Positions 15,894 to 26,300 of a DNA stretch of 64,000 nucleotides are shown in pieces (the stretch's first letter is position 1; each line of letters begins with the position of its first letter). The translations under genes and the position numbers were made by a program. Under the pieces are notes generated by a model. The model worked only from the letters and a program-made list of their open reading frames with translations, was not told the origin of the DNA and searched no databases. Source of the DNA: Shinella lacus (GTDB lineage: Bacteria > Pseudomonadota > Alphaproteobacteria > Rhizobiales > Rhizobiaceae); contig NZ_WHSB02000007.1 in assembly GCF_010994755.1 (NCBI RefSeq), forward strand, positions 186,001-250,000. The letters run 5' to 3'.

Positions 15894-18317
15894 ATGACGA
15901 AAAAGACGTCTGCGCCGCACGAGTCGACGGCCTTCCCGGTCCTGCCCCTGCGCGACATCGTGGTGTTCCCGCACATGATCGTTCCGTTGTTCGTCGGCCG
16001 CGAGAAGTCGATCCGCGCGCTCGAAGAGGTGATGGGCACCGACAAGCAGATCATGCTTGCCACCCAGATCAACGCCTCCGACGACGATCCGGAAGTCGAC
16101 GCTATTTACCGCATCGGCACCGTCGCCAACGTGCTCCAGCTGCTGAAACTGCCCGACGGCACCGTCAAGGTGCTGGTCGAAGGCCGTGCGCGCGCTGAAA
16201 TCGACGGCTACACCGAACGCGACGAGTTCTACGAGGCGATGGCCCATGTGCTGGTCGAGCCCGACGAGGACCCGGTGGAGATCGAAGCGCTGTCGCGCTC
16301 GGTCGTCTCCGAGTTCGAGAACTACGTGAAGCTCAACAAGAAGATTTCGCCCGAAGTCGTCGGTGCCGCGAGCCAGATCGAGGATTACTCGAAGCTCGCC
16401 GATACCGTTGCCTCGCACCTTTCCATCAAGATCGTCGAAAAGCAGGAAATGCTGGAGACGACGAGCGTCAAGCTGCGGCTTGAAAAGGCGCTCGGCTTCA
16501 TGGAAGGCGAGATCTCGGTTCTCCAGGTCGAAAAGCGCATCCGCTCGCGCGTCAAGCGCCAGATGGAGAAGACCCAGCGCGAATATTACCTGAACGAGCA
16601 GATGAAGGCGATCCAGAAGGAGCTCGGCGACGGCGAGGACGGCCGCGACGAGATGGCCGAACTGGAAGAAAAGATCGCCAAGGCCAAGCTCTCTAAGGAG
16701 GCCCGCGAAAAGGCGGATGCCGAGATGAAGAAGCTGCGCCAGATGAGCCCGATGTCGGCGGAAGCTACCGTCGTGCGCAACTATCTCGACTGGCTGACCG
16801 GCATTCCGTGGAACAAGCGGTCGAAGGTCAAGACGGACCTCAACGCCGCGGAAAAGGTCCTCGAAGAGGATCATTTCGGCCTCGACAAGGTCAAGGAACG
16901 CATCGTCGAATATCTCGCCGTGCAGGCACGCTCGACCAAGATCAAAGGCCCGATCCTGTGCCTCGTCGGCCCTCCGGGCGTCGGCAAGACCTCGCTTGCG
17001 AAATCGATCGCCAAGGCGACCGGCCGCGAATATGTCCGCATGGCGCTTGGCGGCGTGCGTGACGAGGCCGAGATCCGCGGTCACCGCCGCACCTATATCG
17101 GCTCGATGCCCGGCAAGGTCATCCAGTCTATGAAGAAGGCGAAGAAGTCCAACCCGCTCTTCCTGCTCGACGAAATCGACAAGATGGGCATGGATTTCCG
17201 TGGCGATCCGTCGTCGGCTCTGCTTGAGGTGCTCGATCCGGAACAGAACTCGACCTTCATGGATCACTACCTGGAAGTCGAATACGACCTGTCCAACGTC
17301 ATGTTCGTGACGACGGCGAACACGCTGAACATTCCGGCGCCCCTGATGGACCGCATGGAAGTGATCCGCATCGCCGGCTACACGGAAGAGGAAAAGCTGG
17401 AAATCGCCAAGCGGCACCTGCTGCCCAAGGCGATCCGCGACCACGCGCTGCAGCCGAAGGAATTTTCGGTCACCGACGGCGCGCTGATGGCGGTCGTCCA
17501 GCAGTACACCCGCGAGGCGGGCGTGCGTAACCTGGAACGCGAACTGATGAAGCTCGGCCGTAAGGCGGTCACCGAGATCATCAAGGGCAAGTCGGCGAAG
17601 GTCGAGGTCACGGCGGAGAACATCCACGACTTCCTCGGCGTTCCGCGCTTCCGCCATGGCGAAGCCGAAGGCGAGGACCAGGTCGGCGTCGTCACGGGTC
17701 TTGCCTGGACGGAAGTCGGCGGCGAGCTGCTCACCATCGAAGGCGTCAGCCTTCCAGGTGGCAAGGGCCGCATGACGGTGACCGGCAACCTGAAGGACGT
17801 GATGAAGGAATCGATCTCGGCAGCGGCGTCCTACGTCCGCTCGCGCGCCGTCGATTTCGGCATCGAGCCGCCGCGCTTCGACAAGACCGACATCCACGTG
17901 CACGTGCCGGAAGGTGCAACGCCGAAGGACGGTCCGTCGGCCGGTATCGCCATGGCGACCGCCATCGTCTCCATCATGACCGGCATCCCGGTCTCGAAGG
18001 ATATCGCGATGACGGGCGAAGTGACGCTGCGCGGCCGGGTGCTCCCGATCGGCGGCCTGAAGGAAAAGCTGCTCGCAGCGCTTCGCGGCGGCATCAAGAA
18101 GGTGCTGATCCCGGAAGAGAACGCCAAGGACCTGGCCGACATTCCGGACAACGTGAAGAACAACATGGAGATCGTTCCGGTCTCCCGCATGGGCGAGGTG
18201 ATCAAGCATGCGCTCGTTCGCCGGCCCGAGCCGATCGAGTGGGACGGGACCGTCGAGGATACCAAGGTTCCGGCTGTCGAATCGACTGAAGACGGCCTCG
18301 GCGCCATCGCGCACTGA
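15894..18317 (+). CDS. lon: Lon (La) ATP-dependent protease
   Basis: 807-aa cytosolic AAA+ protease that degrades misfolded and regulatory proteins. Order: LON substrate-binding domain ([15 protein letters not shown] at the N-terminus), coiled-coil middle region, AAA+ module with Walker A GPPGVGKT (359-366) and Walker [12 protein letters not shown], and the C-terminal protease with nucleophile Ser682 in PKDGPSAG and the dyad Lys in GGLKEK (720-725). ATG 15894 was chosen because GAAAGGAAATGAC precedes it; an in-frame ATG 28 codons upstream has no ribosome site and no family homology. Confidence 0.98.
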   Translation: MTKKTSAPHESTAFPVLPLRDIVVFPHMIVPLFVGREKSIRALEEVMGTDKQIMLATQINASDDDPEVDAIYRIGTVANVLQLLKLPDGTVKVLVEGRARAEIDGYTERDEFYEAMAHVLVEPDEDPVEIEALSRSVVSEFENYVKLNKKISPEVVGAASQIEDYSKLADTVASHLSIKIVEKQEMLETTSVKLRLEKALGFMEGEISVLQVEKRIRSRVKRQMEKTQREYYLNEQMKAIQKELGDGEDGRDEMAELEEKIAKAKLSKEAREKADAEMKKLRQMSPMSAEATVVRNYLDWLTGIPWNKRSKVKTDLNAAEKVLEEDHFGLDKVKERIVEYLAVQARSTKIKGPILCLVGPPGVGKTSLAKSIAKATGREYVRMALGGVRDEAEIRGHRRTYIGSMPGKVIQSMKKAKKSNPLFLLDEIDKMGMDFRGDPSSALLEVLDPEQNSTFMDHYLEVEYDLSNVMFVTTANTLNIPAPLMDRMEVIRIAGYTEEEKLEIAKRHLLPKAIRDHALQPKEFSVTDGALMAVVQQYTREAGVRNLERELMKLGRKAVTEIIKGKSAKVEVTAENIHDFLGVPRFRHGEAEGEDQVGVVTGLAWTEVGGELLTIEGVSLPGGKGRMTVTGNLKDVMKESISAAASYVRSRAVDFGIEPPRFDKTDIHVHVPEGATPKDGPSAGIAMATAIVSIMTGIPVSKDIAMTGEVTLRGRVLPIGGLKEKLLAALRGGIKKVLIPEENAKDLADIPDNVKNNMEIVPVSRMGEVIKHALVRRPEPIEWDGTVEDTKVPAVESTEDGLGAIAH

Positions 18318-18362
18318 GCCTTAACGCTGGGTGAAGCATCCGGTATTTTGGCGCGAAACTGG

Positions 18363-18390
18363 AAAGACCGGCCCTCGGGCCGGTCTTTTT
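18363..18390 (+). terminator. Rho-independent terminator of lon
   Basis: A 12-bp stem AAAGACCGGCCC / GGGCCGGTCTTT with a 2-nt loop and a following T-run, 45 nt after the lon stop. Confidence 0.85.
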
Positions 18391-18521
18391 CGTTGAAAAG
18401 CGTGTGTAAACCCCGGATTCTCAGGGGATTGCGACGAAATTTTCTTGCGAGGCGAGGGGCGATGCGTATTCTGCCCCCGACTTGTATGAGTCGTTTCAAA
18501 CCGTAAGAAAGGGGTGGAAAC

Positions 18522-18797
18522 ATGAACAAGAATGAACTCGTATCCGCAGTGGCTGAGAAGTCGGGCCTGTCCAAGACGGACGCAGCATCTGCTGTCGACG
18601 CCGTTTTCGAGACGATCCAGGGCGAACTCAAGAACGGCGGCGACGTTCGTCTGGTCGGTTTCGGCAATTTCTCCGTATCGCGTCGTGAAGCTTCGAAGGG
18701 CCGCAACCTTTCGACTGGCGCCGAGATCGAGATCCCGGCACGCAACGTGCCGAAGTTCTCGGCCGGCAAGGGGCTGAAGGACGCCGTTAACGGCTGA
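18522..18797 (+). CDS. hupB: DNA-binding protein HU
   Basis: 91-aa nucleoid-associated protein of the HU/IHF family that bends and compacts DNA as a dimer. Family features are [18 protein letters not shown] at the N-terminus, the core [16 protein letters not shown], and the DNA-arm region ending [18 protein letters not shown], with [15 protein letters not shown] sequence in between ([13 protein letters not shown]). The position directly after lon is the standard alphaproteobacterial order. Upstream AAGAAAGGGG gives a good ribosome site. Confidence 0.97.
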   Translation: MNKNELVSAVAEKSGLSKTDAASAVDAVFETIQGELKNGGDVRLVGFGNFSVSRREASKGRNLSTGAEIEIPARNVPKFSAGKGLKDAVNG

Positions 18798-18956
18798 TCC
18801 GATGCCGCTGCATGATCCTCGCATCCGTACAGGTGCGGGCAGACATGATGCGGCATCCAGAGTTCTGCTGCGCCCGGGGCGCGTCCTTCGGGGCGCTTGG
18901 CGCTGCAGGGCAGAGAGCGGTTGTCCACTCCGCCGCCAATCCTGAGTTTCAGGGTC

Positions 18957-18985
18957 GGGGCCCGGTTCTTCCGGGCCCCTTTTTA
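18957..18985 (+). terminator. Rho-independent terminator after hupB
   Basis: A 9-bp stem GGGGCCCGG / CCGGGCCCC with loop TTCTT and a T5 run. It lies 160 nt after the hupB stop; the stretch between shows no tRNA or recognisable RNA gene. Confidence 0.85.
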
Positions 18986-19017
18986 TTTCCGGGTGGAGGC
19001 GTACAGCCGTCGTTGAA

Positions 19018-19036
19018 TTGTCATCGGCCTGTAACA
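19018..19036 (+). promoter_or_regulatory. Probable Pho box (PhoB site)
   Basis: TTGTCAT-CGGC-CTGTAAC: two direct heptamers with a 4-nt spacer and 11-bp period, close to the CTGTCAT-N4-CTGTCAT consensus. It is 53 nt upstream of the phytase-like gene, which fits phosphate-starvation control. Confidence 0.55.
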
Positions 19037-19087
19037 CGAAAGCCTCAGAACCGCCGGGTTCCTTTTGACCGGATCCCGGAGGATTTC

Positions 19088-21283
19088 ATGAAAACCCGTT
19101 CGATCACTGCTGCGCTCGCAGCCGTCCTCGCCGCATCGGTAGCTTCTGCCGCCAGCGCCGAGCCTGTATTCAATCGCATTGCATCCTTTGCCGTTGCCGA
19201 CAACCTGCCGGAAGGCAAGGACAAGGCGACGCCGACCTCTTCGGAAATCATTACAGCGTCCGAAGACGGCAATACGCTCGTCTATTCCGACAGCCCGAAC
19301 AAGGCGATCGGCTTCATCGACATCACCGACGCCAAGGCTCCGAAGGCCGGCGGTTCGCTGGCCTTCGAAGGCGAGCCGACCTCGGTCACCATCGCGGCCG
19401 GCAAGGCGCTCGTCGCTATCAACACGCGCGAAAGCTTCGTCAAGCCGTCGGGCATCCTCGCCCAGGTCGATCTCGCCTCGAAGGCCATCGACACGACCTG
19501 CGACCTCGGCGGCCAGCCGGACTCGATCGCGCTCAACAAGGACAAGACGCTCGCCGCGATCGCCATCGAGAACGAGCGCGACGAAGAGGTCAATGACGGC
19601 GACATCCCGCAGATGCCGGCCGGCGATCTCGTCATCCTGTCGCTGAAGGACGGCGTCGTCGATTGCGGTTCGATCAAGCATGTCACGCTGACCGGCCTTG
19701 CCGACGTTGCCGGTGACGATCCGGAGCCGGAATTCGTCGCCTTCAACAGCCTGGATGAGATTGCCCTCACGCTCCAGGAAAACAACTACATCGCCATCAT
19801 CGACGGCAAGACCGGCACCGTGAAGACCCACTTCTCCGCCGGCACCGTCAACCTGGAAGGCATCGACACCAAGAAGGACGGCGCCCTCAAGTTCACCGGC
19901 GAGATGAAGGATGTCGCCCGCGAGCCCGACGCCGTGAAGTGGCTGGACGACAACCGCTTCGTCGTTGCCAATGAAGGCGACTGGAAGGGTGGCGCACGCG
20001 GCTTCACCATCTTCGACAAGACCGGCAAGGTTCTCTACGAGAATGGCGCCGGCCTTGAGCGCGAGATCGCCAAAATCGGCCACTACCCGGACGCGCGCAA
20101 CAAGAAGGGCATCGAGCCGGAAGGCATGGAAGCCGCCAAGTTCGGCGACGACAACCTGTTCTTCGTGCTGGCCGAGCGTGCCTCGATCGTCGGCGTCTAC
20201 AAGGACACCGGTGCCGAGCCCGAGCTTCTCCAGCTCCTGCCGTCGGGCATCGGTCCGGAAGGCGCCGTCGCCATTCCGAGCCGCAACCTCTTCGTGACCG
20301 CCAACGAGACCGACCTCGTCGAGGACGGCCTTGCCCGCTCGCACGTCATGATCTTCGAGCGTGCGGAAGGCGAAGCGGCCTATCCGCAGATCGTCTCCAC
20401 CGAAAAGGATGGCGAACTGATCGGCTTCGGCGCGCTTTCGGGCCTGGCTCCGGTCAAGGACCAGGCTGGCCATCTCTACGCCGTCAACGACTCGGTCTAC
20501 GCCGCGCAGCCGACAATCTTCACGATCGACGCCACCGCGAAGCCGGCCAAGATCACCGACGCGCTGCGCATCACGCGCGCCGGCGCTGCCGCCCAGAAGC
20601 TGGACATCGAAGGCCTGGTGCCGGATGGTGAAGGCGGCTTCTGGCTCGCTTCCGAAGGCGATGCCGACAAGCTCTACAGCCACGCCATCATCCACGTGAA
20701 CGAGAAGGGCGCCATCGAGAAGGAAATCGCCATCCCCGCCGAGCTGCGCGCTGGCGAGAAGCGTTTCGGCTTCGAAGGCATCACCAGCGTCGGCGAAGGC
20801 GACGACCTGACGCTTTGGATGGCTGTGCAGCGCGAATGGGGCGATGACGAGAAGGGCTTTGTGAAGCTCGTCTCCTACAAGCCCTCGTCGAAGGAATGGG
20901 GCGCCGTGCGCTACCCGCTCGAAACGACGGAAGCCGGCTGGGTCGGCCTTTCCGAAATCACGGCAAACGGCGACTACGCTTACATCATCGAGCGCGACAA
21001 CCAGATCGGCCAGGCTGCCAAGCTGAAGAAGCTGTACCGCGTGTCGCTTGCCGACCTGAAGCCGGGCAAGATCGGCGGCGAACTGCCGGTCGTCAAGAAG
21101 GAGGAGGTTCGTGACCTCATCCCCGACCTGAAGGGTGCCACCAACGGCTACGTCGTCGACAAGGTCGAAGGCTTCACCATCGACGCCGCCGGCAACGGCT
21201 ACGTCGTGACCGACAATGACGGCGTCGACGACTCTTCCGGTGAGACGCTGTTCTTCGGCATCGGCCCGATGAACGCCATGTAA
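19088..21283 (+). CDS. Secreted esterase/phytase-like protein (phytase-like domain, beta-propeller)
   Basis: 731-aa exported protein. A Sec signal peptide runs MKTRSITAALAAVLAASVASAASA, cleaved before EPVF. The N-terminal half (about 25-400) looks like a beta-propeller: repeated strands such as GFIDITDAKAPKAGGSL and NRFVVANEGDWKGGARGF. The C-terminal half (about 420-731) matches the phytase-like domain (LSGLAPVKDQ, DIEGLVPDGEGGFWLASEGD, RFGFEGITSV, GYVVTDNDGVDDSSGETLFF). A periplasmic phosphoester hydrolase is the likeliest role. ATG 19088 has GGAGGA before it, and a Pho box lies 53 nt further up. Confidence 0.8.
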   Translation: MKTRSITAALAAVLAASVASAASAEPVFNRIASFAVADNLPEGKDKATPTSSEIITASEDGNTLVYSDSPNKAIGFIDITDAKAPKAGGSLAFEGEPTSVTIAAGKALVAINTRESFVKPSGILAQVDLASKAIDTTCDLGGQPDSIALNKDKTLAAIAIENERDEEVNDGDIPQMPAGDLVILSLKDGVVDCGSIKHVTLTGLADVAGDDPEPEFVAFNSLDEIALTLQENNYIAIIDGKTGTVKTHFSAGTVNLEGIDTKKDGALKFTGEMKDVAREPDAVKWLDDNRFVVANEGDWKGGARGFTIFDKTGKVLYENGAGLEREIAKIGHYPDARNKKGIEPEGMEAAKFGDDNLFFVLAERASIVGVYKDTGAEPELLQLLPSGIGPEGAVAIPSRNLFVTANETDLVEDGLARSHVMIFERAEGEAAYPQIVSTEKDGELIGFGALSGLAPVKDQAGHLYAVNDSVYAAQPTIFTIDATAKPAKITDALRITRAGAAAQKLDIEGLVPDGEGGFWLASEGDADKLYSHAIIHVNEKGAIEKEIAIPAELRAGEKRFGFEGITSVGEGDDLTLWMAVQREWGDDEKGFVKLVSYKPSSKEWGAVRYPLETTEAGWVGLSEITANGDYAYIIERDNQIGQAAKLKKLYRVSLADLKPGKIGGELPVVKKEEVRDLIPDLKGATNGYVVDKVEGFTIDAAGNGYVVTDNDGVDDSSGETLFFGIGPMNAM

Positions 21284-21347
21284 GAAGCGGATTTCCGGTG
21301 CCTCCTCGTGCGGGGGAGGCGCCGGACCCTGCCTGAAAGGGCAAACG

Positions 21348-21379
21348 AAAAGGCCGGGATCTCGCGATCCCGGCCTTTT
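21348..21379. terminator. Bidirectional terminator between phytase-like and MarR genes
   Basis: AAAGGCCGGGATC / GATCCCGGCCTTT, 13-bp stem with a 4-nt loop. T-runs on both strands (TTTTT on plus, TTTTCGTTT on minus) allow it to serve both convergent genes. Confidence 0.85.
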
Positions 21380-21399
21380 TGGTTTGGTTGCCGTCCGGC

Positions 21400-21891
21400 T
21401 TAGCCGACGGCCTGCAAGGGGCGGATGGGGGGAGTGTCGCCGGCCTCGTGCTGGTTCCGGCTGCGCTGCAACTCGTCGGTCTTCTCGCTGAGGCAGCGGA
21501 TGATTTCCTTGAGCTGCTGCTTCTGCTCTTCCGTGAGGACGGCGAAGATCGCCTCGATCATCTTGTGCTGCGGCTGCTGGGCGGCCGAAATGACGGTGCG
21601 GCCCATATCCGTAATGGAGACGATCTTGGCGCGGCGGTCCTTCGGGTCCGGCTCGCGCTTCACCAGCTTGTCACGCTCGAGCCCGTCGATCGCTTCCGTC
21701 ACCGTGCGCGGTGCGAAACCGAGCGCGCAGGCGATGTCCGTCGAGCGCTGCGGGCCCTGACATTCCAGCAAAAGCAGGAACTTGCTGCGGGCGAGCGACA
21801 CGCCTTCATCCATCATGCACTCGTTCACCAGGCGGCTGACCTGATGGTAGAGTTTGAACATGCCCTGGGAGATTTCTATCGTGCTAGTCAT
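21400..21891 (-). CDS. MarR-family transcriptional regulator (probably leaderless mRNA)
   Basis: 163-aa winged-helix regulator: MTSTIEISQGMFKLYHQVSRL, recognition region RSTDIACALGFAPRTVTEAIDGLE, wing DPKDRRAKIVSITDMGR, then a C-terminal helical dimer region with a Gln-rich end. ATG 21889-21891 is chosen over an ATG 69 nt upstream because a near-perfect promoter (TTGACA-17-TATATT) lies inside that upstream stretch and would start transcription at about the ATG. No Shine-Dalgarno is visible. The target is unknown; the neighbour upstream is a phage/DNA-repair type exonuclease pair. Confidence 0.85.
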   Translation of the reverse strand: MTSTIEISQGMFKLYHQVSRLVNECMMDEGVSLARSKFLLLLECQGPQRSTDIACALGFAPRTVTEAIDGLERDKLVKREPDPKDRRAKIVSITDMGRTVISAAQQPQHKMIEAIFAVLTEEQKQQLKEIIRCLSEKTDELQRSRNQHEAGDTPPIRPLQAVG

Positions 21892-21898
21892 GAGGTGG

Positions 21899-21927
21899 AA
21901 TATAGGTATTATGAGGGACCATGTCAA
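21899..21927 (-). promoter_or_regulatory. Consensus promoter of the MarR gene
   Basis: TTGACA (21922-21927) and TATATT (21899-21904), spaced 17 nt on the minus strand. The -10 ends 7 nt before the ATG, which predicts a leaderless transcript. Confidence 0.7.
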
Positions 21928-22120
21928 ATGATCGTGAAGTTTTTCGGATAATTTGATCATAGATATTGAACGATGACTGTAAATGCGAACGGTCAGGCAA
22001 CATGCGTTTTTCGCCTCTCTTCTCTGGCTTTTTCAGGGGAGGGTGATTTCTTTCCTGCATAACCCGGCCCGCGTTGCTGCAAGCATTGACCGGAAAGGGG
22101 CCTGAGGCGATTGTCCGGCC

Positions 22121-23389
22121 ATGCCTTTCCGCTTCATTCACACGGCCGACCTCCACCTCGATTCGCCGCTCACCTCGCTCGCGCTCCGAAATGCCGAACT
22201 CGGCGATCTCGTGCGCGGCGCGACGCGCAAGGCGCTGGAGCGCATCGTCGACCTCGCCATTTCCGAACGTGTCGACGCCGTCATCGTCGCCGGCGACCTC
22301 TATGACGGCTCGCAGACCTCCATGGCGACGGCGCTGTTCCTGATGGGGCAGATGCGGCGGCTGGAGGCGGCCGGTATCGGCGTCTTCCTCATCCGCGGCA
22401 ATCACGATGCGCAGTCGCAGATCACCCGGGAATTGACCTTCCCGCCGAACGTGCATGTCTTCGACGGCCGCGGGAAGCCGGTGAAGGCCGGGGCGCTTGA
22501 AAGCGGCCGCGAAATCCATGTGCATGGCGTCAGCTTCGCCCAGCCGCACGCGCCTGCCTCGCTGCTGCCGACATTCCGCGCGCCGGTGCCGGATGCCGTC
22601 AATATCGGCCTCATGCACACCAGCCTCGCCGGCGCCAGCCGCCACGATCCCTACGCCCCGGTTGGCATCGCCGATCTTTCCGCGCACGGTTTCGACTATT
22701 GGGCGCTCGGCCATATCCACCAGCGCCGGGTGCATCTGGAAAAGCCGTGGATCGTCATGCCCGGCAATCCGCAGGGCCGCGACATCAACGAGGGCGGGCC
22801 GAAGGGCGTGACACTCGCGACGATCGCCGAGGACGGCACGATCACCTGCAAGGAACATCGGGTGGCCGTCGCGGTCTTCGAGCGGCTGTCCGTCGATCTC
22901 ACCGGCATCGACGAGTGGCCCGGCATGCTCGACCGCGTCGAGACCGTGCTGGGAGAGGCGCGGGTGGCCGCAGAGGGCGCCCATCTCGTCGCACGGCTTG
23001 CGCTCACCGGCGCCACGCCGCTCGCCTGGCGCCTGCGCCGGGACGAGGATCTGCTCACCGCCGAATTGCAGAACATCGCTTCGTCGCTCGGCGAATGCTG
23101 GATTGAGGCGGTGGAGTTGGCCGTTTCCGTGCCGCTCGCAACCGCCAGTGCCGATGCCGGCCCGCTCACGGAACTGTCGCGCCTGATGCATGAGGACGTG
23201 GTGCAGAATCACGCCTATCGCGAGGAACTGCGCGAGACGCTCGCCGACATCCTGCGCCAGTTGCCGAAGGAGGCGCGCAGCCTGCTCGCACCGGACGAGG
23301 CGGCGGAAGAGGCGCTCTTGTCCGACCTCGCCTTGCAGGGCTCCGATGCCGTGATCGCCCGCCTCGGCGGCGAAAACGGGAGGGTGTGA
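22121..23389 (+). CDS. SbcD/Mre11-like metallophosphatase (YhaO type)
   Basis: 422-aa DNA-repair exonuclease-type phosphoesterase. The calcineurin-like metal motifs are in order: HTADLHLDSP (Asp10, His12), VIVAGDLYDG, FLIRGNHDA, and GHIHQRR. A C-terminal capping region of about 150 residues follows. It is paired with an SbcC/YhaN-like ATPase beginning 4 nt downstream, the Bacillus YhaO-YhaN arrangement rather than canonical SbcCD. It probably acts on DNA ends or structured DNA in the cytosol. Start MPFRFIHT; the Shine-Dalgarno is weak. Confidence 0.85.
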   Translation: MPFRFIHTADLHLDSPLTSLALRNAELGDLVRGATRKALERIVDLAISERVDAVIVAGDLYDGSQTSMATALFLMGQMRRLEAAGIGVFLIRGNHDAQSQITRELTFPPNVHVFDGRGKPVKAGALESGREIHVHGVSFAQPHAPASLLPTFRAPVPDAVNIGLMHTSLAGASRHDPYAPVGIADLSAHGFDYWALGHIHQRRVHLEKPWIVMPGNPQGRDINEGGPKGVTLATIAEDGTITCKEHRVAVAVFERLSVDLTGIDEWPGMLDRVETVLGEARVAAEGAHLVARLALTGATPLAWRLRRDEDLLTAELQNIASSLGECWIEAVELAVSVPLATASADAGPLTELSRLMHEDVVQNHAYREELRETLADILRQLPKEARSLLAPDEAAEEALLSDLALQGSDAVIARLGGENGRV

Positions 23390-23393
23390 GCGC

Positions 23394-26300
23394 ATGCGCC
23401 TCGATCGCCTCGACCTCGTCCGCTATGGAAAATTCACCGACCGCAGCCTGGATTTCGGCACCGCGCGGCCCGGCAAGCCGGATTTCCACCTGGTGCACGG
23501 CCCCAACGAGGCCGGCAAGTCCACGCTGTTTTCCGCCTATCTCGACCTGCTCTTTGGCATCGAGCGAACGAGCACCTACGGTTTCCTGCATCCCTATGCG
23601 CTGATGCGCGTCGGCGGGCAGTTTTCCGTCGGCCTCGAGCGCCACGAAGCCTATCGCCTCAAGCGCAACCAGGCCTCGCTTGTCGCCGCCGATGACCGCC
23701 CGCTGCCGGACACGCTCTTTGCCAGCGTGCTCGGCGGCATGGACCGCAACGCCTACCGCACCATGTTCTCGCTCGACGACGAGAGCATCGAAAAGGGCGG
23801 CGAGGACATTCTGAAGAGCGAAGGCGAACTCGGCTCCATGCTGTTTTCCGCGAGCTCCGGCCTCTCCGACATGGCGACCGGTCTTGCCGCGCTGAAGGCG
23901 GAAGCCGATGAATTCTACCGCCCCTCCGGCCGCAAACATGGCCTCTCCACGCTGAAGGTCGAAATCGAGGCGCTGGCAGCCGAGCGCAAGGCGCTCGACA
24001 TTGCTGCCCGCGACTACGGCGCGCTGGTGCGCGACCGCGACACCGCCACCCGCCACCACGAGGAGGCCACGGCCGCCCGCACCGAGGCCCGCGCGGCGCT
24101 CGCGCAGATCGAGCGCAGCCTCTCGGCGCTGCCCTATCTCCGGCGCCTGCGGGCGCTGCGCACCGAACTCGGCGCCTACGATCTCGGCACGTCGCCACCT
24201 GCCACCTGGCGGTCTCTCACGGGCGAACTGGCGCGCGAGGCGACGGAAATCGCCGCGCGGGGAGAGCGCGTCGCAGGCGAGCGCGAACGCTACGAGGATG
24301 AGCGCGACGGACTTACGGAAGACGAGGCGGTGCTTGCGGCGGAAGCGGATATTGCCGCACTCGCCGGCTCCGGGCTCGAAGCCCGCTTCCGCACCGCGGT
24401 GATGGACCTGTCCGCCCGCGAGGCCGAGCGCGACCGCGTCATCGCCACGATCGGCGGGAGCATCGCCGCGCTCGGCTTGCCGCCGGATGCGGAGCCTGCG
24501 GATATCGTGCTGCCGCCCGGCCTTGGCGAAAAACTCGCGGCGCTCCTGTCGCGGCGAACGGCGCTTGTCGAACGCGCCGAAACGGCCCGTCGCGAGCAGA
24601 CCGAGGCGGAACGGACATTGGCTTCGCTTGGCAGCAAGGCAGGCGCCGTTTCCGATGCGGACGCGGCCAAGAAAGAGGAACTCGCAGCCACCCTCGGCGC
24701 CATCCTGCGCGCCGCCCGCTCGGGCGACCTTCTGGCTCGTCTCCGCGAGGCCCGGCGGCTCACGGCGCTTGCCCGGCAGGACGCCGATGGCGCGATGGCG
24801 CGTCTTGCCCCATGGTCAGGCACGGCCAAGGCGCTGGAGGGGTTGTCCATCCCGGCGCCCTCGGAATTCGAGGGCCTGCGCAAGCGATACGACGTAGCGG
24901 CCGAGGCCTCGCGCCGGCAACAGGAGCAGGTCGCGGCGCTGGAGCTGGAGGTTGCTTCCGCCCGGGCGACGCTGGATGCGCTTCAAAAGGCGACCGGTGC
25001 GGCGGGGGAGGAGCACGCCGGCCGCCTGCGGACGATGCGGGACGCAGCGTGGCAAAAGCACCGCGCCACTCTCGACGCCGACACCGCGACCGAGTTCGAG
25101 CGCGCCATGCATGACGACGACCGCGCCGGCGAGACGCGCCTGCGCAATGCCGACCGTCTGTCGGAACTGCGGGTGCTTGAACGCACGGTGGCGGAAGGCG
25201 GGGCGCGGCTTGATGCGCTCGGTAGCGAAGTGCAGCGTCTGGAACAGGCGAGGGCGGTGGTCGCAGCAGAGATATCTTCGCTCGCCCGGCGCTTCGACCT
25301 TTCCGACGAAACCCCGCTGGCGGCGGTGACGGCATGGCTGGAGCGGCGTTCCACGGCGCTGGAAAAGCTCGGCGATCTCGCGCGGCAGACCATCGAAGCC
25401 GATCTCGTGGAGAACGACGCCCGCGACCTGCTGACGCGGCTCTCCGCCCTCCTGGGCAGCGAAATCCCCACAGGCACGCCGCTCGACGAGGCGCTGTTCC
25501 TTGCCGAAGACCGGCTGGAGGCTTTGAAGTCGGCGCGCACCCAACGGCTCGCCGTCGCGGAGCATCTCGCCCGCGCCAGGACGGATGCGGAGGCGCGCCG
25601 GAAGGCGGTGGAGGAAACAACCACGGCACTGGCCGCATGGCAGGAGACCTGGGACCGCGGGATCGCCGGCACCTGGCTCGCCACGGAGCAGGCGCCGGCC
25701 GAGCCGGAACGGCTTGCCGCAGCACTCCCCGCCTTGCAGGCGCTCGCCCAGAATGTCGAGCGGCGGCGCGAGTTCGACCACCGCATTACCGGCATGCGCC
25801 GCGACCAGCAGGATTACGGCAGCCATGCGCGCCGTCTTGCCGAGCGGCTTGCCGAGCCGTTCGATGCCGAGGATCCGCTCGCAGCCGTGGCCGGCCTTTC
25901 CCGGCGGCTGGCCGCGGCCAACGCGGTACACGACCGGCGTGAGGCGATCGACAAGGCGCTGCTGCGCCTCGATGACGAGGAGAAGGTGCTGGAGGAGCGC
26001 CGGGCGGTGCTGACGTCGCGGCTTTCCGAAATCTACGCCTTTCTCGGCTGCGACAGCCTCGCGGAAGCGGATCAGCTGCTCGAAGCCTATCGCAAGCGCG
26101 ACGACATTCTGGGGCGCATCGAGGATGCCGGGCGCGACCTCATGCAGCAGATGCGCGCTGGGACGGTCGATGAGGCGGAGGCTTGGCTTTCGGCGGTCGA
26201 TGACGACCAGCTTGCGGCGGAGAAGGACGATCTTTCGGTGCGGCTGGAGGAACTCGACCGCGCGGTGCAGGAGCATCATCTGGCGCGGGCGCGGGCGGAG

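Noticed and set aside
15534-18314. 926-codon open frame opposite lon
   Set aside because: Frame on the antisense strand of a clear lon gene; composition-driven, low-complexity Arg/His/Asp-rich translation.
18798-18956. tRNA gene after hupB (expected in some relatives)
   Set aside because: No TΨC-type GGTTCGA sequence and no cloverleaf arm set; only a terminator follows.
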